A stretch of 64,000 nucleotides of DNA from Nitrosopumilus sp. (GCF_025698945.1 NZ_JAILWM010000001.1:1-64000); one strand, 5' to 3'; counted from the first letter of the stretch, positions 44,144 to 52,983 are shown. Numbers and translations: made by a program. The notes: generated by a model from the sequence alone, not told the origin.

Positions 44144-44799
44144 TCTTGCATTATCCATTCTGATGAATATTTTAAAAGATTGTTCTCTTCTGCAAACATA
44201 AAATCATAGACTTCAACATACTTTGTCTTGTTTTGCCATAATTCTTCGAAATCTTTCATCTTTCTTTCTACGCGTGAACTATCATTCCAAGATGTAAATA
44301 CATCTACTGATTCAAAGTCCCTTGTTTGTGTGGAAAATGATTCCCTTGACGTTCCAGTAAAAGCTACTGCTTGATCATACTCATCTCTAAAAATTCCTAT
44401 TCTTTCTGAGAATGAATTTGCAACTTGCTCGGAATTGGGAATTGCAATCTTTAGTTCTATTTGACCATTATTTACAATGTCTTGAAGTTTTTGTATTTTT
44501 GTATTTTTGATAAATGTCCCTTCAAATGACTTTGTGTATTTTTCTGAAAATAGTTTTGTAAATAGATTCAAATCTTCTGTTCTGAATCTATGCCCTGTGA
44601 TCATTCTTATTTTTGCCTTGCCTACAGCAAAATTGTCAAAAGCCATTGCAATAGTGGCTAGTGTCTGAATCGATAAAAAATCCACACACCTATCATATTC
44701 AATGCAGTTACTCAAACAAGGAAAGAAAAATTCTGTAACAATATCATCTCTGTCAGAACGATATTCTTCCTTGAGCTCAATCTCTCTTAATCCCAACAA
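44140..44799 (-). CDS. lone PLD-like domain protein, related to N-terminal domains of defence helicases
   Basis: 219 residues. RSDRDDIVTEFFFPCLSNCIEYDRCVDFLS, then KIRMITGHRFRTED, GIFRDEYDQAVAFTGTSRES and FESVDVFTSWND follow the pattern of the phospholipase-D-like domain that precedes superfamily 2 helicases in some restriction-type systems. Here the helicase is absent and the family's HxK is SxR before GIFRD, so catalysis is doubtful. Start is TTG. May be an independent truncated remnant or a binding protein. Confidence 0.65.
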   Translation of the reverse strand: MLGLREIELKEEYRSDRDDIVTEFFFPCLSNCIEYDRCVDFLSIQTLATIAMAFDNFAVGKAKIRMITGHRFRTEDLNLFTKLFSEKYTKSFEGTFIKNTKIQKLQDIVNNGQIELKIAIPNSEQVANSFSERIGIFRDEYDQAVAFTGTSRESFSTQTRDFESVDVFTSWNDSSRVERKMKDFEELWQNKTKYVEVYDFMFAEENNLLKYSSEWIMQD

Positions 44800-44975
44800 T
44801 GACTGTTCTGGATTTTCTTATTTAAAGAAACAATTTTGATTATTTGAAATGTTGAGGTATGACCAACTATCTCTCTTTAAACCTTCTACCTAGTACAAAA
44901 GTAAAAGGTCTTAATCGAAAAATTTTTCTTCTGTCATTAACTATTTACGGTTTTAATTCTGACTGCAATAATGCA

Positions 44976-45878
44976 TCAGGGTATGTGTTTTTGAGGTAAA
45001 ATTACAGTAAATGTTGTAGGGTTGTTTGTTACTTCTATTTTACCACCATGTGCCTCTACAATTTGTTTACAACTAACTAGACCTAAACCAGTACCTGTTT
45101 GTTTAGTAGTAAACAAAGGATCAAATATTTTTGAGATTATTTTCTCAGGTATACTAGGTCCAGAATTTTCAAAAGAGATTAGGACATTCTCCATGTCTCG
45201 AGTTATTTTGATGTCTATTTTTCCAAAATTGTTCATTGCTTGTATTGCGTTAAGAATAATATTTACAAAAAGAATCCGTATTGATTCAAAATCACAATAA
45301 AGAGAAACGTTATTTTGGGATTTATTTACAGATATTTTTTCAGGAATAGATATTCCTGTAAGAGAGGAATCCAAAATTTCAGATATGTTGTTTAAATTAA
45401 AATTTAGTTTCTTTGAAGCCACAAATCCCAACACATCATCTATTTGATGTTCAATTCTATTTATTGCAGATTTTATCATATCGAATTTGATAGTTTCTTT
45501 TTTTGCTATATCGGGATATTTTGATTTTAAAACATCCACGGATGTTTGTATAATGGTTAAAGGATTTCTAATGTCGTGCGCAAATCGAGAAGAAAGTTCC
45601 CCAACCACTTTTAATTTCTCCTCTTTGGTAATTTTATCTGTCTTTATTTCGTCAATTGGAAATATTTTATCGCATTTTGTGTTAAATTTTATATGATGTT
45701 TTTCTATAGACTCTATGTTGGGAGCAGAACAAATACAATGCAAGATATCTTCCTTTTCATTAAACATCATTTGATGTACTGTGACCCCAAATTCATCTGC
45801 TTCATCTTCTAATCCAATAATTAATTGCTCTTTAGTGTAATCTCCCAATTTGTGCATGTCTAGAAAAATAGGCATCAA
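44976..45878 (-). CDS. histidine kinase with a DUF4242-like N-terminal domain
   Basis: 300 residues, soluble. Residues about 2-76 (FLDMHKLGDYTKEQLIIG, GVTVHQMMFNEKEDILHCIC, SAPNIESIEKHH) resemble the small ferredoxin-like DUF4242 domain, some of which bind nickel. Next come the H-box FAHDIRNPLTII with phospho-acceptor His at about 101, N-box NIILNAIQAM (Asn 210), and GTGLGL (262-267). No membrane segment and no neighbouring response regulator. A cytosolic sensor of a metal or small ligand is inferred. Confidence 0.87.
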   Translation of the reverse strand: MMPIFLDMHKLGDYTKEQLIIGLEDEADEFGVTVHQMMFNEKEDILHCICSAPNIESIEKHHIKFNTKCDKIFPIDEIKTDKITKEEKLKVVGELSSRFAHDIRNPLTIIQTSVDVLKSKYPDIAKKETIKFDMIKSAINRIEHQIDDVLGFVASKKLNFNLNNISEILDSSLTGISIPEKISVNKSQNNVSLYCDFESIRILFVNIILNAIQAMNNFGKIDIKITRDMENVLISFENSGPSIPEKIISKIFDPLFTTKQTGTGLGLVSCKQIVEAHGGKIEVTNNPTTFTVILPQKHIP

Positions 45879-46141
45879 TCACCAGAGGAAATTGGTATTA
45901 AAAATGATATGGGTTTGAAAAAGGCTCAAATAAGCAATTTGTGTATGTGCCCCCAAATACGAGGTACTGCCATAGGGATTTGTTAAATTGGTTAAGCACT
46001 CCCCACTTTTGATTATATGTAAAATCATTTTTTTGTGAATTTGTCAAAGTCAAAATTCAATCTTGTTACTAAATGATGGAAAAAGCTCTAACAAAAATTT
46101 TCATGGTTGGTTCAAATCTCTAATTCTTTAAATGATTTAAT

Positions 46142-46843
46142 ATGAATTTGAAAATTATGTCTTTATCTCCTAAGGAATTCGTACCTATCTTTTTTGATAA
46201 TACATCTCAAACTTATGACAAGGTAGCATATTGGTCAACATTTGGCAAAGACAACCTTTGGAAAAATGAGATAATAAAAAAAATTCAAAATGCAGATTCC
46301 ATACTGGACTTAGCGTGTGGAACAGGAATATTAACAAGAAGACTGGCAACCTGTTTTCCTCGAAGTAAGATAGTTGCAGTTGATATAACAAAAAACTATT
46401 TGGAAATTGCAGAAAAAAACTCTACATCGTTTTCAAATGTGTCTTTTGTACATCAAGATGCAGAAAAACTTGCACTTGATAAAAAATTTGATTGTATTTG
46501 TTCATCATATATACCAAAATACTGCGACCCAGAAATTCTTGTCAAAAACTGTATGAATCACCTAAATCCAGCAGGACAGATAATATTGCATGATTTTACA
46601 TACCCAAAAAATTATCTTATACAAAAAATATGGAATCTTTACTTTATATTGTTGAATTTTATTGGAATATTTATACCATCTTGGAAAGAGGCATTTTTTA
46701 ATCTTCCAAAATTAATTAAAACAAGCAACTGGTTTGATTCTTACAAAAAAGAATTTGAGAAAAACAATTTTGATGTTGTATTGCAGAATCTAACTTGGCA
46801 TACTTCTGCGATTTTAGTTGCAACTAAAACTAATTGTAATTAA
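46142..46843 (+). CDS. SAM-dependent methyltransferase, UbiE-like
   Basis: 233 residues. Motif I DLACGTGILTRRLA at about 55-68, VDITKNYLEIAEKN (motif II) and later SYIPKYCDPE. A hydrophobic stretch near 170-190 (LIQKIWNLYFILLNFIGIFI) suggests membrane association. Resembles menaquinone/ubiquinone methyltransferases. The 3' end overlaps the convergent UbiA-like gene by four bases; a shared role in quinone synthesis is inference. Confidence 0.83.
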   Translation: MNLKIMSLSPKEFVPIFFDNTSQTYDKVAYWSTFGKDNLWKNEIIKKIQNADSILDLACGTGILTRRLATCFPRSKIVAVDITKNYLEIAEKNSTSFSNVSFVHQDAEKLALDKKFDCICSSYIPKYCDPEILVKNCMNHLNPAGQIILHDFTYPKNYLIQKIWNLYFILLNFIGIFIPSWKEAFFNLPKLIKTSNWFDSYKKEFEKNNFDVVLQNLTWHTSAILVATKTNCN

Positions 46844-47529
46844 ATCACAACTTTAACTATAAAGAAACTAATTGTGCTCAAAACAACTCCAACTGTTATT
46901 AATTTCAGAATTATTTCCTTTCTTTTTATTGCTTGAATATCCCCATCATTTCGTTTGAGCAATTTGTATTGTCTAGATGTTGTAATAAGAAAGTATGTTA
47001 CCATTGCTGTTATTGCAGCAATGACTATCGTTTCAATTGAGATAGAATTTGACTGGATAACTGAGCCTGCAAAAACGGGAAGAACCCCCCACGAAAATAT
47101 TGTAGATGTATTATTGTGAAATCTTCCTCCAAACAACTCTAGATTGTATGCAAAAAGAAAGAATCCTTCAATGATTCCTATTGGAAAAAGCCATGGAGAA
47201 TCTAAAAATGCAAAATAGATACCAACTGTAAATGCAACACCTAATGCACTTAGTGCAATAGTCCAAATCTTTCTTTTAGGCAAGTCTCCCCATGGTTTTG
47301 TCTTGCCTCCAACTGCATCAAGTAAATGAGCGCCAACTCCTAACGCTAAAACGTAAATCAAACAAATAGCTGCAATTCTTTCTAGCTGAAATGGTTCGGA
47401 GATTGAGCCTAATGCCGCAAAACAAGTAACAATGCTTGTGTAAGGTAAAAACAAAATTCCAACACTAATTCGAAATCTTCTGGAACCAAATTTTGGTACA
47501 AACCATTCTGAAGTCCTATCAACTTGCAA
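46840..47529 (-). CDS. membrane protein, possibly UbiA-like prenyltransferase
   Basis: 229 residues with seven hydrophobic segments. The loop AHLLDAVGGKTKPWGDLPKRK between segments 2 and 3 resembles the first Asp motif of UbiA-type prenyltransferases, and YNLELFGGRFHNN resembles a degenerate second one. The canonical NDxxD pair is not complete, so the identification is tentative. Confidence 0.6.
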   Translation of the reverse strand: MQVDRTSEWFVPKFGSRRFRISVGILFLPYTSIVTCFAALGSISEPFQLERIAAICLIYVLALGVGAHLLDAVGGKTKPWGDLPKRKIWTIALSALGVAFTVGIYFAFLDSPWLFPIGIIEGFFLFAYNLELFGGRFHNNTSTIFSWGVLPVFAGSVIQSNSISIETIVIAAITAMVTYFLITTSRQYKLLKRNDGDIQAIKRKEIILKLITVGVVLSTISFFIVKVVI

Positions 47530-47603
47530 TAATCTTATTTGGTCTTTGTAGAATATATGATGTATAGATAACTGATATAATTGATCAAATGGCTTTATGA
47601 TTT

Positions 47604-47996
47604 ATGAACAAATATCAAGATTTTATCAAAAAAGGAGTGATTGAACCACTAGAAGAAGTTCCATTTCATGGTAAAGCACCAATTAAACGATTCTTGATGT
47701 TAGAAAAATCTCTAATTCCTCAATCTGATACCCACATTGCAGTTCACTTTGTTGATGCTTCAAAAGATCTACCAAAATACAGCAAGCCCCACAAACATGA
47801 CTGCGATGAAATCAATCTAATATTATCTGGGGATTCTGAATTGACATATGAGATTCAGCTAGATGATGAAATCTACAAGGTATCTTCTCCATCTACAATA
47901 TTTATTCCAAAAGGACTAAGACACAGTGCACAAGCAATTTCAGGAAATGGGATCTTTGTGTGCATTATACTATCAAATGATCATTCCTCTGAATGA
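47604..47996 (+). CDS. cupin-domain protein
   Basis: 130 residues, single cupin barrel at about 40-125. Metal-site pattern KPHKHDCDEINLILSGD and the second motif TIFIPKGLRHSAQ with its His. Bound metal and substrate unknown. Followed five bases later by a small membrane protein. Confidence 0.8.
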   Translation: MNKYQDFIKKGVIEPLEEVPFHGKAPIKRFLMLEKSLIPQSDTHIAVHFVDASKDLPKYSKPHKHDCDEINLILSGDSELTYEIQLDDEIYKVSSPSTIFIPKGLRHSAQAISGNGIFVCIILSNDHSSE

Positions 47997-48000
47997 AATT

Positions 48001-48207
48001 ATGAACAATAAAGAAAGAAGTGTATTTTGGTATGTCTTACCTCTAATCTTTAGTATTATTGGTGCAGTGGTTGCGTATTTTATTTTAAGAAAAGATGATC
48101 CTGACAAAGCAAAAAATTGTCTATGGATTGGAATATGTTTGGTGATATTTTATGTGGGATATTATGTCGTATTCCATGTGATGCTTGAAACATTCGAATT
48201 TTCATAA
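48001..48207 (+). CDS. small two-helix membrane protein
   Basis: 68 residues: two hydrophobic helices (about 10-29, 43-62) joined by a charged loop (RKDDPDKAKN). The frame extends upstream into the cupin gene, but ATG 48001 right after the cupin stop is the natural start. Likely same transcript as the cupin. Function unknown. Confidence 0.75.
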   Translation: MNNKERSVFWYVLPLIFSIIGAVVAYFILRKDDPDKAKNCLWIGICLVIFYVGYYVVFHVMLETFEFS

Positions 48208-48266
48208 AGATCCAGTCTCGATTAGGAACTTGGTTGATTTATCTATAATCTAATTGGTTAAAATCC

Positions 48267-48344
48267 TGGTGCTCCCATCGGGATTTGAACCCGAGTCACT
48301 GCCTTGAGAGGGCAGTATGCTTAACCGGACTACACTATAGGAGC
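48267..48344 (-). tRNA. tRNA-Glu(CTC), CCA encoded
   Basis: Minus-strand cloverleaf: acceptor GCTCCTA with TGGGAGC, A73 and CCA; anticodon stem CTGCC/GGCAG with loop CTCTCAA, anticodon CTC; T arm GGGTTCAAATC. No intron. Confidence 0.95.
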
Positions 48345-48455
48345 TTGTTGAAAACCAAATTAAATCTTAATTTAAAGGAAATGTTTTGACTTTGAATGAA
48401 TTTGTAAAAATTTGTGAGTTGGTTCCTTTAAAGAAAATTCATTCTATCCAAATAC

Positions 48456-49340
48456 ATGGATTTCAAAAAATTAATTGCAGAACAAGGATTCTGTGATTTT
48501 CCTGTTGGTATTGGAGGCTGTAAAAATTCTGATATTAGTTTTGATGTATGTCCATTTGATGTTTGTGTATTTGATGGAAAAGATGAACCTGAAAAAATAA
48601 TTCAATATGATGGAAAATATTTGGTTATTCACCATGTATCATTATCTGAAAACAAATCCAAGAACCTTCTAAAATTTGATAAACTCCAGATAATTCAAGA
48701 TGAATCTTGGGAATTGAGAATGTTGTTATCAAAAATCAATGAAAAACGTTCTTCACTTTTTGCAGATTTTGCAAAGAATTGCCTGATCGAATCCCAATTT
48801 TGTTGTCAGAAAACTAGAGAAGCAATTGAATCCTCTAATGCATTTGCACCTTGTTGGCAAAAGTGTGCATCATACTATTTAGCTGATGCAATCTCTGCAA
48901 TTAATCATTTACAATCAAGACCCTCGCACATGCTGGAATCTCTTAGAAAATTAACTAAAAATAATATCAATGAACACCTCTCTGTTGTTACACAGACAGT
49001 TGGAATAGAAAGGGCAACTCCATCTTTGCTTAAGCGCATGCTAAAATCCACCATTGGATTCTCTGATTTGGTTGAAAAAAATGGTCATTCTCAAATTATT
49101 CAGTCAAAGCATGATTATTTTATTAAAAATTCTATGCTATCTGATTGCTATTTTTATTTGGGTTACATTAACAAGGAAAATTTTGTTAAAGTAAAAGATA
49201 CTCTGAATAGAGAGCCTGATCTTATCTATATTCTAAAGATAGCCTTTGATGTGGAGGCTGATTCTAATCTGTTATTGCAACAGGCAAATCTTGTTCAAAA
49301 ATCATCGAATGAGATACTTGAGATAATTTCAAAAATTTAG
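48456..49340 (+). CDS. unknown Cys-rich soluble protein
   Basis: 294 residues. The N-terminal part has a Cys-containing loop (GFCDFPVGIGGCKNS, FDVCPFDVCVFDG) and the middle has NCLIESQFCCQKTREAIE and CWQKCASYYLADAIS; a metal or iron-sulfur site is plausible. The rest is helical. No relative recognised; starts after a long T-rich gap following tRNA-Glu, so it probably has its own promoter. Confidence 0.7.
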   Translation: MDFKKLIAEQGFCDFPVGIGGCKNSDISFDVCPFDVCVFDGKDEPEKIIQYDGKYLVIHHVSLSENKSKNLLKFDKLQIIQDESWELRMLLSKINEKRSSLFADFAKNCLIESQFCCQKTREAIESSNAFAPCWQKCASYYLADAISAINHLQSRPSHMLESLRKLTKNNINEHLSVVTQTVGIERATPSLLKRMLKSTIGFSDLVEKNGHSQIIQSKHDYFIKNSMLSDCYFYLGYINKENFVKVKDTLNREPDLIYILKIAFDVEADSNLLLQQANLVQKSSNEILEIISKI

Positions 49341-49393
49341 CGTTCTTGGATTCTGTACTAACCTTTTAAAACAAGTAATATGCAAGGTTTAAC

Positions 49394-49537
49394 ATGGTAG
49401 ATCAAGCATGTGGATGCGAAGCAGAAAGCGGCGATCCAGATTACTCATGTGATTGTGCTATGCAAGGTCATTGTATATGCAGTGCAGATTGCAAATGCTC
49501 AACCGACGTTTGTAAAGAAGCTGTCGGACAATTATAA
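49394..49537 (+). CDS. 47-residue metallothionein-like protein
   Basis: Nine Cys in CxC and single pairs: ACGCEAE, YSCDCAM, GHCICSADCKCS, VCKE. No aromatic residue except Tyr. Pairs of CxC at short regular distance are what metallothioneins show; copper, zinc or cadmium binding is therefore likely but not proven. Below the usual length limit of gene callers. Possible TATA box CTTTTAAAAC about 30 bases upstream. Confidence 0.78.
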   Translation: MVDQACGCEAESGDPDYSCDCAMQGHCICSADCKCSTDVCKEAVGQL

Positions 49538-49576
49538 CTCGATAGTTACTTTCAATCTTATTTTTTCTTTTTATGA

Positions 49577-49789
49577 TTAATCTTCTTCTTGTTCAAAGCC
49601 CCATGATTTTACTAATTCTTTTTGGAACTTGTCTGATTGTTTTTCATCTAGTGCGAATCCGCAATTTTTGTGGGTTGGAACTACTGTCATTCCATCTAGT
49701 TTGAATTCAACTTCAAAGAGGTGAACTTTTGAGCATTCGCACATTTCTGGAATAACTGAGAATTTTCCTCTATATTTGCTTATTTGAAT
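49577..49789 (-). CDS. small Cys/His protein, possibly with an ATT start
   Basis: From ATG 49744 the product is 55 residues: MCECSKVHLFEVEFKLDG, THKNCGFALDEKQ and KSWGFEQEED. The same frame remains open and protein-like for 15 more codons upstream (QISKYRGKFSVIPE), but contains no ATG, GTG or TTG; an ATT at 49787-49789 would be the first usable codon, giving 70 residues. CEC, His and NCG could be a zinc site. The longer form is given as the extent; the start is uncertain. Confidence 0.5.
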   Translation of the reverse strand: MQISKYRGKFSVIPEMCECSKVHLFEVEFKLDGMTVVPTHKNCGFALDEKQSDKFQKELVKSWGFEQEED

Positions 49790-49868
49790 TGAAAACTACT
49801 TGTAATTATCTTGTTTTTTGAATTTATGAATAACGTTTAACTATCCGTTTTGCTCATTTTTAATAGAT

Positions 49869-51362
49869 TTGAAAGTAAGTTTATTCTTAATTCCAGTTAT
49901 TGCAGCATTATTCTTTGGATCTTTGATCATCCCTTCAAGTTATGCACAGTATGAAGGCGGTGGAGTTAACAAAGAAGGAACATGGTATGCTGGTGAAGGT
50001 CTTCAACAAGGAGATTATTTTGAATATTCTATGTGTCATGTAGATTACAAAGAATGTGCCAAGTTTGAATTGGATATGTGGATTAAAGGTGACAAACAAG
50101 TTGGCTCTGAATCAAAGTGGTTAGCTGAAGTTGTAGTTTATGATGGAAATAAAATAATTAAAGGTGAAATGGAATTAGGAAAAATTGCTCCAGAACCAAC
50201 TGGGGGTAGTTCTGAACTTGGAATTTACCGAGGTGCATTCAAATCATCCGTTGCTTGGCTGTCTGCTTTTGCAACAGCTGATGGAAGCTCAGGTGGCAAA
50301 GGACCAAAAGAATTCTCAGCTCAATCATGGGGTAAAATTGGAAACATTGGTGGCCAACAAGTAGCTCCAAGAGGACTAGAGACAATCACAGTTCCAGCTG
50401 GAACTTATGATACTGTCCAAGTAGGGTGGAAGACCGGTGGTGCTACAAGTAAAGTTTGGATTGTAGATGATTTTCCTTTTCCAATAAAAGCAAAAACATA
50501 CACCCATGTTTCTGAAGGAATCCCTCCAACAGAATATGAGTTTGAACTATTAAAATACCAAAAAAATATACAGTCTAGTCCATTTGCTGGAATAATTTCT
50601 ACTCAAACTGACATTAAGGCTGGCTGTGAAACAAACTTTGAAAAAGATGTTAGCATAAAGAAACCCACTAAAAACTTCAAGTATCAAATTCATGTATTTT
50701 ATGGACCTGAAGATCCTGTTGAAGGTTGTGGGATGCAATGGTTAATCAAATTTATCAGTATTTACGATGATACAGAATTTTTGAACCAAGTTCAATTTGA
50801 TTTCCTTGTAGTTGATAACAATCTGACTCCGCTAAGATCGATTGCACAGGATGAAGGTAGACAGTTTCTTTATTCTCCATCTGGTCAATACATTCTTGAT
50901 ATGGTTGTAAAAGAAAAACCTGGAACTGCTAATTATGTTATCTGGGTTTATGGACTAGCACCTGAAGGAATAGTTCCTTCTACTGCAACCGATTATCTAC
51001 AAATCCCTGTTTTGATATATGGTGATAAGACTAGTACATCTCAAAATATCCCTACATGGATTAAAAATAATGCAGGATGGTGGGCAGATGGCTCCATTGA
51101 TGATAACTCCTTTGTTCAAGGAATTCAATTCTTGATTAAAGAGGGAATTGTGAAGATTCCTCCTACCTCTCAAGGTTCATCTTCAACTAATCAAATCCCT
51201 GCATGGATTAAGAATACAGCAGGATGGTGGGCAGATGGTATTGTCTCTGATAATGAGTTCGTTCAAGGACTTCAATTCTTAATCAAAGAAGGAATCATGA
51301 AGATAGAACAATCTTCTGAAAAGAAAAAATCTAGTGGTTCTGAACCTGAATCCTGGTATTAA
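49869..51362 (+). CDS. exported protein with two WIKNxAxWW C-terminal modules
   Basis: 497 residues from a TTG start: signal peptide at about 1-26 (ending SSYAQ), a long beta-rich domain (about 30-390), then two near-identical modules with IPTWIKNNAGWWADG at about 397 and IPAWIKNTAGWWADG at about 443, each ending FLIKEGI. A Ser/Lys-rich tail follows. The same module ends PstS at 60714. Cell-surface protein, function unknown. Confidence 0.85.
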   Translation: MKVSLFLIPVIAALFFGSLIIPSSYAQYEGGGVNKEGTWYAGEGLQQGDYFEYSMCHVDYKECAKFELDMWIKGDKQVGSESKWLAEVVVYDGNKIIKGEMELGKIAPEPTGGSSELGIYRGAFKSSVAWLSAFATADGSSGGKGPKEFSAQSWGKIGNIGGQQVAPRGLETITVPAGTYDTVQVGWKTGGATSKVWIVDDFPFPIKAKTYTHVSEGIPPTEYEFELLKYQKNIQSSPFAGIISTQTDIKAGCETNFEKDVSIKKPTKNFKYQIHVFYGPEDPVEGCGMQWLIKFISIYDDTEFLNQVQFDFLVVDNNLTPLRSIAQDEGRQFLYSPSGQYILDMVVKEKPGTANYVIWVYGLAPEGIVPSTATDYLQIPVLIYGDKTSTSQNIPTWIKNNAGWWADGSIDDNSFVQGIQFLIKEGIVKIPPTSQGSSSTNQIPAWIKNTAGWWADGIVSDNEFVQGLQFLIKEGIMKIEQSSEKKKSSGSEPESWY

Positions 51363-51422
51363 TTAAACTTCAAAGTTCTACATTCAAATTACTAATCTCG
51401 TACTATTCATTATGGTGGTATT

Positions 51423-51782
51423 TTGGTAAGTCTCTTTAGATATCCTAAACGAAAATTGAAGAAACTACTCAAAGACGGTGAATATGATGAAGCAGTAAAG
51501 TTTGGAAAAAGCTTAGAGAAAGAATTCTCTGATGATGCTGATTTTATGTTTATCATGGGAAGTGTTTTCTTTATAGTTGAAGATGCAAAAAAGGCACTAC
51601 CTTATTTTGAAAAAGCATTTACATTAAATCCAAATGATGTTGAGACCTTAACTCTCAAAACTAATGCCCACTTGGCTTTGGAGCAAAAAGATGAAGCAAT
51701 TAATTGCTGCAAGAAAATTCTAGTACTTGATCCAAAAAATTCTGAAGCTCAAGATTTGCTAGATAAATTAGAAAGCATTTGA
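51423..51782 (+). CDS. tetratricopeptide-repeat protein
   Basis: 119 residues from TTG 51423. About three TPR units: VSLFRYPKRKLKKLLKDGEYDEAVK, DADFMFIMGSVFFIVEDAKKALPYFEKAF and NDVETLTLKTNAHLALEQKDEAINCCKKIL, with the typical A-residue spacing (ALPYFEKAF). Protein-protein interaction module, partner unknown. The 3' end is adjacent to the convergent 51784 gene. Confidence 0.78.
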   Translation: MVSLFRYPKRKLKKLLKDGEYDEAVKFGKSLEKEFSDDADFMFIMGSVFFIVEDAKKALPYFEKAFTLNPNDVETLTLKTNAHLALEQKDEAINCCKKILVLDPKNSEAQDLLDKLESI

Positions 51783-51783
51783 T

Positions 51784-52257
51784 CTATTTTTTCATTTGAT
51801 AAGCATTCTCTAATAACCAATCACAAAATGCAGTTACATTTTCAGTAAATTCAGTCCAGATGTGAATTGAGTGTGGCAATATGTCTATCTTCCAATTATC
51901 TGTAAATACTCTGACTCCTTCTTTATTCTCATACATGTAGGCATCTTCTGTTTTAACATCGCCTAACATCTCTACTGCTTTTTGTTTGATGATTTCTCTA
52001 TCTATGGGAAATCTTGTTTTTTCATAATCTACAATTAAACTAAGATCTCTTTTTCCATACATATCATACTCTTCAATTCTTCCTTCTTTTGGAAAATTAA
52101 CAATTAATTTGATGTTGTATTTTTTTCCAACCTCTTTTCCAATCTCAACAATTCTGCTATATCCAAGGGCTGGATTTTTTTTAAGAAGAAACACGATCTG
52201 TGCCAGTTCTTTTTTTAACTCTTTTTGCAAATCTCCAACAATTTCAGAAAATAACAT
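51784..52257 (-). CDS. unknown soluble protein
   Basis: 157 residues, mixed alpha/beta: LKKELAQIVFLLKKNPALGYSRI at the start, AEVYDMYGKRDLSLIVDYEKT-like central part, and WTEFTENVTAFCDWLLENAY at the end. Starts divergently from the 52339 gene, with 81 bases between. Not recognised. Confidence 0.67.
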   Translation of the reverse strand: MLFSEIVGDLQKELKKELAQIVFLLKKNPALGYSRIVEIGKEVGKKYNIKLIVNFPKEGRIEEYDMYGKRDLSLIVDYEKTRFPIDREIIKQKAVEMLGDVKTEDAYMYENKEGVRVFTDNWKIDILPHSIHIWTEFTENVTAFCDWLLENAYQMKK

Positions 52258-52338
52258 GATTTTTCATGAGTAAATTCCTATTATAATCATTAATTTTTCC
52301 AAAGGTTGGTTTTTTTAGAACTCTAGGAAATTCTAGTT

Positions 52339-52983
52339 ATGGCAATGCCAATGGACTATGACGGCTTGAGAACGGATGATGCCTCTGAGAGAACAAACAA
52401 CGTAGATGAATATAAGAGAACTTGCATTGATTTTATCGAAGATATTTCTCACGATTATGAGGCCTGGGTGGATTATTACAAATTGCCTGAAGATGAGGAT
52501 AAAAGAAGACGAGCTGGTATTCATGCCACCATTACTAGGACAAATGAATGGATTGCCAAAGTTGCACAAACAATCAAGGCAGTTGATGTTGTAATGAATG
52601 ACGGGATTCAAAAGATGGCAGAATCTACTGCAGGAAAACCTCTTGAGATTGGTGTGTTTGTAAATCACAAGTCTGGTTACACTGAAGGCAAATCCTGTAT
52701 TATTGATGTCAATGTAAAAGGGCATGGACGAGAAGGAAGAAAAATGAAACTTGGATTTCATTTTAAGGATGATCGATTTCGAATAGAGTCTACATGTGAT
52801 GCATACTTGGATGAGAAAGATCTTCCAACGCAAGAATTTGAAATGCTTGATATTAATTTAAAACTTCATGCTGAAAAAGCAAAACCCCGAGATGTTATAT
52901 CATTTACAGTTACACTATGTGAAATTGAAAATGATGTAGAGTTTGATAGAAGAGGAATCTCTACTATAGTTCACATTGTGTGA
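52339..52983 (+). CDS. unknown soluble protein
   Basis: 214 residues; a helical first part (DEYKRTCIDFIEDISHDYEAWVDYY to MNDGIQKMAEST) and a beta-rich second (CIIDVNVKGHGREGRKMKLGFHF, RDVISFTVTLCEIEN). Overall shape suggests a two-domain binding protein. It stops one base before the convergent beta-propeller gene. Not recognised. Confidence 0.68.
   Translation: MAMPMDYDGLRTDDASERTNNVDEYKRTCIDFIEDISHDYEAWVDYYKLPEDEDKRRRAGIHATITRTNEWIAKVAQTIKAVDVVMNDGIQKMAESTAGKPLEIGVFVNHKSGYTEGKSCIIDVNVKGHGREGRKMKLGFHFKDDRFRIESTCDAYLDEKDLPTQEFEMLDINLKLHAEKAKPRDVISFTVTLCEIENDVEFDRRGISTIVHIV

Noticed and set aside
44140-45878. A defence island around the PLD-like domain
   Set aside because: The neighbours are a tRNA endonuclease, a histidine kinase and a methyltransferase of the quinone type; no nuclease, helicase or toxin is present.
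45926-45973. 15-residue minus-strand ORF (MAVPRIWGHIHKLLI) before the methyltransferase gene
   Set aside because: Too short to defend; a GC-rich patch of about 35 bases lies here and may be something else, but no structure or promoter is clear.
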